NCBI GenBank assembly: GCA_019347795.1
Contig: JAHWKS010000360.1
Coordinates: 1 to 6,335 of the forward strand
Source of the DNA: Planctomycetota bacterium
GTDB lineage: Bacteria > Planctomycetota > Planctomycetia > Pirellulales > Pirellulaceae
DNA: 6,335 nt
Direction: 5' to 3'
Shown: one piece after another, positions 1-4,530 of the stretch
How positions within the stretch are numbered: position 1 is the stretch's first letter
How the letters are laid out: each line of letters begins with the position of its first letter
Translations under genes and position numbers: made by a program
Notes under the pieces: model-generated
What the model was told of the DNA's origin: nothing
The model's input: only the letters and a program-made list of their open reading frames with translations
Databases searched by the model: none

Positions 1-302
1 GCTGGGCGCAGCCGAGCGCCGTCGGCGATCATCTCTATTTTTTCGGCAAGAACGGCGTCACGACGGTCCTGCGCGCGGGAGAGAAGTTCGAATGTCTGGC
101 AACGAATGAGCTGTGGAGCAAAGACGATCCGCCCGGTGCCGATCGCTCTTACGAATACGAACCCCAGGGCCAAACGGACACCCGCCCACGTCAGCCGGCT
201 CAGGAGTACCTCGACCCGATTGTGTACGGCGCGGCCGCCGTGGACGGCGCGTTCTTCGTGCGGCTGGGGACGCACCTCTACCGCATCGGCGACGTACCGT
301 GA
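1..302 (+). CDS. PQQ-like beta-propeller repeat protein, C-terminal fragment
   Basis: The reading frame starting at base 3 is open for 99 codons and ends at TGA 300-302; the start lies beyond the left edge. The visible tail reads like the last blades of a PQQ/WD40-like propeller: a segment containing GDHLYFFGKNGVTTVL, then FECLATNELW, an insertion rich in Asp, Pro and Gln, and a final strand pair containing GAAAVDGAFFVRLGTHLYRIG. The pattern 'hydrophobic strand, Gly, aromatic-Tyr, Gly-x-Gly' repeated with 'L-ATNELW' is typical of secreted or periplasmic PQQ-binding-like repeat proteins, which are abundant in planctomycetes. Whether it binds PQQ, has an enzymatic role or carries a signal peptide cannot be seen from this end. 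It converges on ltaE, with the 21-bp inverted repeat lying between the two stop codons. Family confidence is good; specific function is unknown. Confidence 0.75.
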   Translation, partial: WAQPSAVGDHLYFFGKNGVTTVLRAGEKFECLATNELWSKDDPPGADRSYEYEPQGQTDTRPRQPAQEYLDPIVYGAAAVDGAFFVRLGTHLYRIGDVP

Positions 303-314
303 GGCAGCACGGAA

Positions 315-391
315 GGGGTCGGGAATCTTTTTCGGCCAAATGCGGTTGCCACCATGGCGACCTGTCTCGTCCGAAAAAGATTCCCGACCCC
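315..391. repeat. Perfect 21-bp inverted repeat with nested hairpin, between convergent genes
   Basis: Positions 315-335 (beginning GGGGTCGGGAATC and ending TTTTTCGG) are exactly complementary to 371-391. The 35-bp spacer holds a second stem, 344-350 (GGTTGCC) with 356-362 (GGCGACC), with one G-T wobble and loop ACCAT. The whole 77 bp would therefore fold into a long two-tier hairpin on either strand. It starts 13 bp after the stop of the propeller gene and ends 7 bp before the stop codon of ltaE, so it could insulate or protect both 3' ends. No T-tract follows the stem, so it is not a classical intrinsic terminator. Its length and perfection look more like a palindromic intergenic repeat (REP/MITE-like); that last point is inference. 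Confidence 0.85.
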
Positions 392-398
392 GTCCCGC

Positions 399-1478
399 CT
401 AATACGCCGCTCCGGTTTCCGCGGGGCGGTGGCCTTGGCGGAGGGCATCGGCCGACTCGCGGAGGAGTTCGACGGCGCGGCGCACCGCGGATTCATCCAC
501 GTCGAGGTGCGTCACCATGCGGACCTGCAAGCCGCCGATCGCCAGGGTCAGCACGCCGCGCTCTTTGAGCGTCGCGACCAGCTCGGGCGCCGACGCCAAC
601 TCCGGACTGACGCGGAAGATGACGATGTTCGTATCGACCGCCTCCGGCTCCAGCTTCAGCCCCTCGATCTGCCGCACCGCCTCGGCCAGGATCTGAGAAT
701 TCGCATGATCATCGGCCAGCCGGTCGATGTGGTTCTCCAGCGCGTACAGCGCCCCGGCGGCGATGATCCCCGCCTGCCGCATCCCGCCGCCGAAGAGCTT
801 GCGATGCCGGCGGGCCTCCTGGATCAGCTCGCGCGAGCCGGCAAGTCCCGAGCCGACCGGCGCTCCCAATCCCTTCGAGAAGCAGACGCTCACGGTGTCG
901 AAGTGCTGCGACCAGCGATCGGCCGGAATGCCGCTCGCGACCGCGGCATTGAACAGCCGGGCGCCGTCCAGGTGCGTTCGCAAGCCGTTCTCATGGGCCC
1001 AGCGGCAGATGCGCTCGACCTCCTCGTACGGCTGAATCTTTCCGGCGCCGCGGTTGTGCGTGTTCTCCAGGCAAACCAGTCGCGTGCGGACGAAGTGCTC
1101 GTTGTCGGGACGGATTAATCCCTGGAGCTGCTCCAGCCGCAGGACGCCGAACTCGCCCTGGACCGGCCGAGCGACGGCGCCGCTGAGCTGTGCGAATCCG
1201 CCTTGCTCGTAATTGTAGATGTGACAGTTGGCGTCGCAGAGGAGCTCGTCGCCGGGACCGCAGTGCAGCCGCACCGCCGACTGGTTGGTCATCGTCCCGG
1301 AGGGCATGAAGATCGCCGCCTCTTTCCCCAGCAGCTCCGCGGTGAGCTGCTGCAGGCGCTCGACGGTCGGATCGACATCGATCACATCATCCCCCACCGG
1401 CGCCTCGGCAATGAACTTCCGCATCCCCGGCGTGGGACGTGTGACGGTATCGCTTCGCAGGTCGATCGGTTGCGTCAT
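399..1478 (-). CDS. ltaE: Low-specificity L-threonine aldolase (PLP-dependent)
   Basis: This 359-residue, cytosolic, fold-type I PLP enzyme splits L-threonine and L-allo-threonine into glycine and acetaldehyde. The N-terminus IDLRSDTVTRPTPGM (5-19) is the family signature. SGTM (60-63) should hold the PLP phosphate, H86 (in CHIYNYEQGG) stacks on the cofactor ring, and ENTHN (138-142) and LDGARLFNAA (170-179, with D171 and R174) line the site. K202 in SVCFSKGLGAPVGS is the Schiff-base lysine. GGGMRQAG (230-237) and VRMVTHLDV (319-327) complete the family pattern. Length matches the usual 340-360 residues. The ATG at 1478 is chosen because the conserved motif begins at once; I see no clear Shine-Dalgarno before it. 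A sigma70-like promoter lies about 35 bp upstream. It is transcribed alone, away from the prenyl synthase gene. Nothing looks damaged. Confidence 0.95.
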   Translation of the reverse strand: MTQPIDLRSDTVTRPTPGMRKFIAEAPVGDDVIDVDPTVERLQQLTAELLGKEAAIFMPSGTMTNQSAVRLHCGPGDELLCDANCHIYNYEQGGFAQLSGAVARPVQGEFGVLRLEQLQGLIRPDNEHFVRTRLVCLENTHNRGAGKIQPYEEVERICRWAHENGLRTHLDGARLFNAAVASGIPADRWSQHFDTVSVCFSKGLGAPVGSGLAGSRELIQEARRHRKLFGGGMRQAGIIAAGALYALENHIDRLADDHANSQILAEAVRQIEGLKLEPEAVDTNIVIFRVSPELASAPELVATLKERGVLTLAIGGLQVRMVTHLDVDESAVRRAVELLRESADALRQGHRPAETGAAY

Positions 1479-1516
1479 GACGGTTGTGCAGGCGTGAAGG
1501 GAGTGATCCGCGTGAC

Positions 1517-1547
1517 ATTATAGGCGAATCGGTTCGCCGCGCGTCAA
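1517..1547 (-). promoter_or_regulatory. Sigma70-like promoter of ltaE with a dyad in a 19-bp spacer
   Basis: Read on the minus strand, TTGACG (1547-1542) and a perfect TATAAT (1522-1517) are separated by 19 bp. Transcription would begin near 1510, about 32 nt before the ltaE ATG. The spacer carries an exact dyad, GGCGAA (1523-1528) / TTCGCC (1533-1538), with 4 bp between the arms and abutting the -10. Long spacers containing a dyad are the known layout of MerR-family-controlled promoters, but no regulator gene is visible here, so operator function is inference. Confidence 0.6.
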
Positions 1548-1689
1548 AGCCGACAATGCAGGCAACCGGGATTTACCGATTGCGGGCTGTTGCGCAGCGA
1601 CGTTCATGTTCAACAACGGGACGGGCAGGGTCTCCTCCGCCGCGACCAACGCAAGGGTTTGAGATCGCGTAACGCAGGATGGAGAGGAT

Positions 1690-1710
1690 GCCGCGCGAGC
1701 GGCGTGTTTT
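1690..1710 (+). terminator. Weak terminator-like hairpin with GCGA tetraloop and T-run
   Basis: GCCGC (1690-1694), loop GCGA (a GNRA tetraloop, 1695-1698) and GCGGC (1699-1703) are followed by GTGTTTT (1704-1710). The stem is only 5 bp, which can arise by chance in GC-rich DNA. No + strand gene lies directly upstream, so if real it would end either an unannotated small transcript or readthrough from further left. Confidence 0.25.
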
Positions 1711-1722
1711 CCTCGTGGCCGG

Positions 1723-1750
1723 TTGATTCGCGGGGCGGGGGGACTATAAA
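1723..1750 (+). promoter_or_regulatory. Sigma70-like promoter of the DUF116-prenyl synthase gene
   Basis: TTGATT (1723-1728) and TATAAA (1745-1750) are separated by 16 bp and face the prenyl synthase gene. Transcription would start near 1757, giving a leader of about 80 nt that contains the small hairpin at 1781-1795. The AT-rich -10 stands out in otherwise GC-rich DNA. Confidence 0.5.
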
Positions 1751-1825
1751 GAAGGGGCTGGCCTTCCTGCCTTGATTCGCGCGGCGCCACGCCGCAGCCC
1801 GCCTCCGCGACGCGTAACCGACGCT

Positions 1826-1833
1826 AGAAGGGA
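1826..1833 (+). promoter_or_regulatory. Ribosome binding site supporting a TTG start
   Basis: AGAAGGGA ends 5 nt before TTG 1839-1841. An in-frame TAA at 1815-1817 closes the frame upstream, so the TTG is the first plausible initiator. The next in-frame ATG is at residue 64 and would remove the conserved helix-rich region before DUF116. Confidence 0.6.
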
Positions 1834-1838
1834 TCACC

Positions 1839-3686
1839 TTGGCAACTGCACCTGCGCCCCAACCCTCGACTGAGGCCGTCGCTCCCGCTCCGCGTCGCTC
1901 CCGGCGTCGCAAGACCGCGCATCTGAAGCTGGTTCCCGAGACGAAGGCCCTCCGCGAAGAGCTGCGCCGCCGCTGCGCCGAGACCGCCGCCCGGCTCGAC
2001 AAGTCGCAGCCGCTTCCCAAGGACGAGATGGAGCGGGTGGCGCGGGGAATCCTCGAGGACGCCGAGCAGCCCGAGGGATTCGTCGGCTGGACGATGGTGA
2101 TGCTGGCCGCGGAGTTCTGGCGGGATGCGGTGGCGGCCGTGCCTCCCTCGCGGCGATTGTTCCTCTTGCCGCACTGCCTGAAACACGCGGAAGGCTGCCC
2201 CGCGGACTACGACCAGTTCGGCCTGGACTGCAAGCAGTGCGGGGCGTGCAGCATCGCCGACTTTCGCACCGTCGCCGAGGAGATGGGCTACAAGGTGCTG
2301 GTGGCGGAAGGCTCGCCGATCGTGCTCAAGATCATCGTCAGCGGGTACGTGGATGCGATCGTCGGCGTGGCGTGCCTGAACGTGCTGGAGAAGGCGATCG
2401 ACAAGATCCTGCTGGCCGGCATCCCCTGCATGGCCGTGCCGCTGTTGTCGAGCGATTGCCGCAACACGGCGGTGGACGAAGACTGGGTCCACGAGATGAT
2501 CCACGTCGCCCCCACACAGCCCGCGCCGCAAACGCGGAGTTACGTCCACCTGATGCGAGCCGCCGCCGGCATGTTTGAGCCGGACGAGCTGGATCGCCTG
2601 GCGCCCCGGATGCGCGGCGGACCGCGGTTGGCCGAGGCCAACGGTAAAGGCGTCGCGGGGCTGGATCCAATCGCTGCGACCGAGGCCCTCGCTTACGACT
2701 TTCTCGCCAAAGGCGGAAAGCACTCGCGGCCGTTCATCACGCTGGCGGTGCATGATGCGCTGACCGGCGCCCACGGCTCACAGCCGAACGGGGCGGAGCA
2801 TCTGGCGAACATTCCCGACGCGGTGAAGCGGACGGCGATGTCGATCGAGACGTTTCACAAGGCGTCGCTGGTGCACGACGACATCGAAGACGACGACGCC
2901 TACCGCTACGGCGATCCGACGCTGCACCGCAAGCACGGGACGGCCACGGCCATCAACGTCGGCGATTACCTGATCGGCATGGGGTACCGCTTGGTGAGCC
3001 GCGAGGCGAAGACGCTCGGGCCGGAAGTCGCCAGCGATATCCTCGATTTCCTGGCGGACGCGCATCTCCGGTTGTGTGAAGGCCAAGGCGCCGAGCTTCT
3101 TTGGCGCGACGGTCGCGATAAACGACTGACGCCGCTGGATGCGTTGCGGATTTACGCGCTGAAGACGGCGCCGGCCTTCGAGGCGGCGGTGTACTCGGGG
3201 CTGCGATTGGCGGGGCCGGTCGAGGAGTATGTCGAGCCGGTGAAGCAGTTCGCCCGCAACCTCGGCGTCGCCTTTCAAATTCTGAACGACCTGAAGGACT
3301 GGCAGGGAGACGCCGACAACAAGCTCTCCGCCGGCGGCGACGCCTTGGGCGGCCGGCCGACGGTGCTCCTGGCTTTGGCGCTCGCGGCGCTGCCGGCTGA
3401 AAAGCAGGACGAGCTCTTGGGCCTCTTGAGCGACGCTGGGCGCCCGGCGCCCCTGCGGGTCCAGCGCGTCCGCCAGTTGTTTGAAGACGCCGGCGCCTTC
3501 GACCAGGCGCATCGACTTGTGGATAAGCACCAGGACCGTGCCGAGCAGATCGCCGACGGGATCCAGCCCGACGAGCTGCGCCGCCTGTTTTACTACCTGA
3601 TCGACACGGTGCTGGAGCGCCCCGCCGAAGACTCCCCGCCGTCCTCCCCGCTCTTGCCGATCGTGAAGAGCCGCGGCAAGGAGTGA
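1839..3686 (+). CDS. DUF116-trans-polyprenyl diphosphate synthase fusion
   Basis: This is a 615-residue two-domain protein with a TTG start. Residues 1-30 are Ala/Pro/Arg-rich and likely disordered. Residues about 60-225 match DUF116: LPHCLKHAEGCPADYD (110-125), a cluster C131-x2-C134-x2-C137, then GVACLNVLEKAI and a region with C207. C113, C120, C131, C134 and C137 suggest a metal or Fe-S site (inference). Residues about 285-595 form a polyprenyl synthase: GGKHSRP (292-298, IPP-binding K294 and R297), H340, first Asp-rich motif DDIED (347-351), YGDPTLHRKHG, LKTAP (441-445), and a second motif NDLKD (483-487) where DDxxD is usual. No membrane segment is visible. It should condense IPP with allylic diphosphates in the cytosol; A342 and S343 upstream of DDIED leave room for a chain of C20 or longer. 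The chorismate lyase-like and flavoprotein genes follow on the same strand. Family is certain; product length and DUF116 role are not. Confidence 0.92.
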   Translation: MATAPAPQPSTEAVAPAPRRSRRRKTAHLKLVPETKALREELRRRCAETAARLDKSQPLPKDEMERVARGILEDAEQPEGFVGWTMVMLAAEFWRDAVAAVPPSRRLFLLPHCLKHAEGCPADYDQFGLDCKQCGACSIADFRTVAEEMGYKVLVAEGSPIVLKIIVSGYVDAIVGVACLNVLEKAIDKILLAGIPCMAVPLLSSDCRNTAVDEDWVHEMIHVAPTQPAPQTRSYVHLMRAAAGMFEPDELDRLAPRMRGGPRLAEANGKGVAGLDPIAATEALAYDFLAKGGKHSRPFITLAVHDALTGAHGSQPNGAEHLANIPDAVKRTAMSIETFHKASLVHDDIEDDDAYRYGDPTLHRKHGTATAINVGDYLIGMGYRLVSREAKTLGPEVASDILDFLADAHLRLCEGQGAELLWRDGRDKRLTPLDALRIYALKTAPAFEAAVYSGLRLAGPVEEYVEPVKQFARNLGVAFQILNDLKDWQGDADNKLSAGGDALGGRPTVLLALALAALPAEKQDELLGLLSDAGRPAPLRVQRVRQLFEDAGAFDQAHRLVDKHQDRAEQIADGIQPDELRRLFYYLIDTVLERPAEDSPPSSPLLPIVKSRGKE

Positions 3687-3830
3687 TGGAGTAATGGAGT
3701 AGTGGAGTGTGGGGGAGAATGGAGTCATGGATCATTGAATAACAAGTAAACGACGGAAGCTCTGGCACTCCGATTATTAAATTCCAAGATTCCTCCAACA
3801 CTCCATCACTCCAACACTCCATCACTCCAT
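3679..3830. repeat. Inverted arrays of an 8-bp TGGAGTNN repeat
   Basis: On the left, TGGAGT recurs with an exact 8-bp period at 3687, 3695 and 3703, preceded by the one-mismatch unit AGGAGTGA (3679-3686), with an outlier at 3720. On the right, the complement ACTCCA recurs with the same period at 3800, 3808, 3816 and 3824, containing an exact 16-bp tandem duplication (3795-3810 = 3811-3826). The arms face each other, so 3680-3710 can pair imperfectly with 3797-3828 around an AT-rich centre (for example 3735-3750 and 3773-3782). The TGA stop of the prenyl synthase lies inside the first left unit. This fills nearly the whole gap between the two genes and looks like a small palindromic intergenic element; mobility is inference. 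Confidence 0.8.
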
Positions 3831-3849
3831 CCCGCCCGCTTCCCTCCCT

Positions 3850-4392
3850 ATGAACCCTCGCCTTGGCCCGTTTCCCGACTTGGAAACGCTCGTCGGTTTG
3901 TTTTACGACGAGCCGGAGCGGCTGGGCGATTTTGACGAGGTTCCGGCTTCCGAGTTGCCGCAGCCGTACGCGCGGCTGCTGGACCACGACAAGCACATGA
4001 CCGTCACGGTCGAGGCGTTTCACGGAAGCCCCGTGGACGTGCAGGTGCTGGAGACGCATGTGACCTCGACGCACTACGCCCGCCGAATCCTTCTCACACG
4101 GCAGTCGGACCGCAAGGTCGTCCAGTTCGGCATCGTGCGCCTCAACCTGGCGTGCCTGGACGACGAAGTGCGCCGCGAGATCATCAGCCAGAGCAAACCG
4201 CTGGGACGTATTCTGATCGAGCACAACGTGCTGCGGCAGGTGGAGCTGGTGTCGCTGTGGCGGGTCGCCTGCGGGCCGGACTTGCGCGAGTATTTTGGTT
4301 CAGGGAGCGAGGCGACATTCGGCCGCACCGCGCTGATCCACTGCAACGGCGAGCCGGCGGTGGAGCTGCTCGAAGTCGTGGCGCCGGCGTAA
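3850..4392 (+). CDS. Chorismate pyruvate-lyase-like protein (DUF98/UbiC type)
   Basis: This is a 180-residue soluble protein. Enzymes of this fold remove pyruvate from chorismate to give 4-hydroxybenzoate, the first committed step of ubiquinone synthesis in Proteobacteria and of phenolic glycolipids in mycobacteria (Rv2949c). The frame shows LLDHDKHMTVTVEAFHG (43-59), YARRILL (76-82, with R78/R79 where the family's substrate-binding Arg sits), VVQFGIVRLNL (90-100), KPLGRIL (116-122, the conserved PLG), FGRTALIHCNGEPAVELLE (157-175) and a C-terminal Glu, E175, placed like the catalytic Glu of Rv2949c. These alignments are from memory. The ATG at 3850 gives a normal family length, but the bases before it (CCCTCCCT) contain no Shine-Dalgarno. 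It follows the prenyl synthase by 163 bp and precedes the flavoprotein by 138 bp. Lyase activity is probable but not proven; a related fold-only role is possible. Confidence 0.72.
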   Translation: MNPRLGPFPDLETLVGLFYDEPERLGDFDEVPASELPQPYARLLDHDKHMTVTVEAFHGSPVDVQVLETHVTSTHYARRILLTRQSDRKVVQFGIVRLNLACLDDEVRREIISQSKPLGRILIEHNVLRQVELVSLWRVACGPDLREYFGSGSEATFGRTALIHCNGEPAVELLEVVAPA

Positions 4393-4422
4393 ACGGAAAA
4401 AGCACGCTTGCGAGGAGAAATC

Positions 4423-4431
4423 TGTTACAAT
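4423..4431 (+). promoter_or_regulatory. Extended -10 promoter of the flavoprotein gene
   Basis: TGTTACAAT combines a TGN extension with the -10 hexamer TACAAT (4426-4431). No good -35 is seen at 16-18 bp; TTGCGA (4408-4413) is too close, at 12 bp. Transcription would begin near 4438, leaving a leader of about 93 nt before ATG 4531. This argues against any longer protein starting upstream at 4408. Confidence 0.4.
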
Positions 4432-4530
4432 CGGGGGCGCCGAGGCCATTCCCTGCTGAACGCACCCCGCCGGCGCCTGCCGCCGCCCGCCCCACACTAC
4501 CCACCGAGTAAATCGGCCCGAGGTTGGCCC

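Larger units (their letters stand above)
1479..1838. other. Gene-free divergent intergenic region
   Basis: These 360 bp separate the starts of ltaE and the prenyl synthase gene. They hold the two outward promoters, a short terminator-like hairpin (1690-1710), and a direct repeat TTGATTCGCG at 1723-1732 and 1772-1781. A GC hairpin at 1781-1795 (GCGGCG/CGCCGC, 3-nt loop) lies in the presumed leader of the prenyl synthase gene. Short open frames exist on both strands but have Arg/Pro-rich composition typical of non-coding frames in GC-rich DNA and show no recognisable domain. Confidence 0.7.

Noticed and set aside
354..1118. Plus-strand open frame of 254 codons opposite ltaE
   Set aside because: It begins inside the 21-bp palindrome and lies wholly opposite the conserved threonine aldolase; its translation has no recognisable motif.
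1518..1790. Minus-strand 90-codon open frame in the divergent intergenic region
   Set aside because: It runs over both promoter regions, has no ribosome binding site that I can see, and its composition is that of non-coding GC-rich DNA.
3679..3830. CRISPR array
   Set aside because: The repeat unit is 8 bp with no unique spacers, and the two arrays are inverted relative to each other.
2953..4224. Long minus-strand open frame of 423 codons across the prenyl synthase, the repeat region and the lyase gene
   Set aside because: It is antisense to two well-supported genes, has Arg/Pro/Ser-rich composition, runs through the 8-bp repeats and shows no domain. Such open frames are expected opposite GC-rich coding DNA.
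4408..4530. 41-codon N-terminal extension of the flavoprotein from a TTG at 4408
   Set aside because: The extension overlaps the likely -10, is Arg/Pro-rich, and the family begins with the FAD motif; ATG 4531 has GAGG at the right distance.
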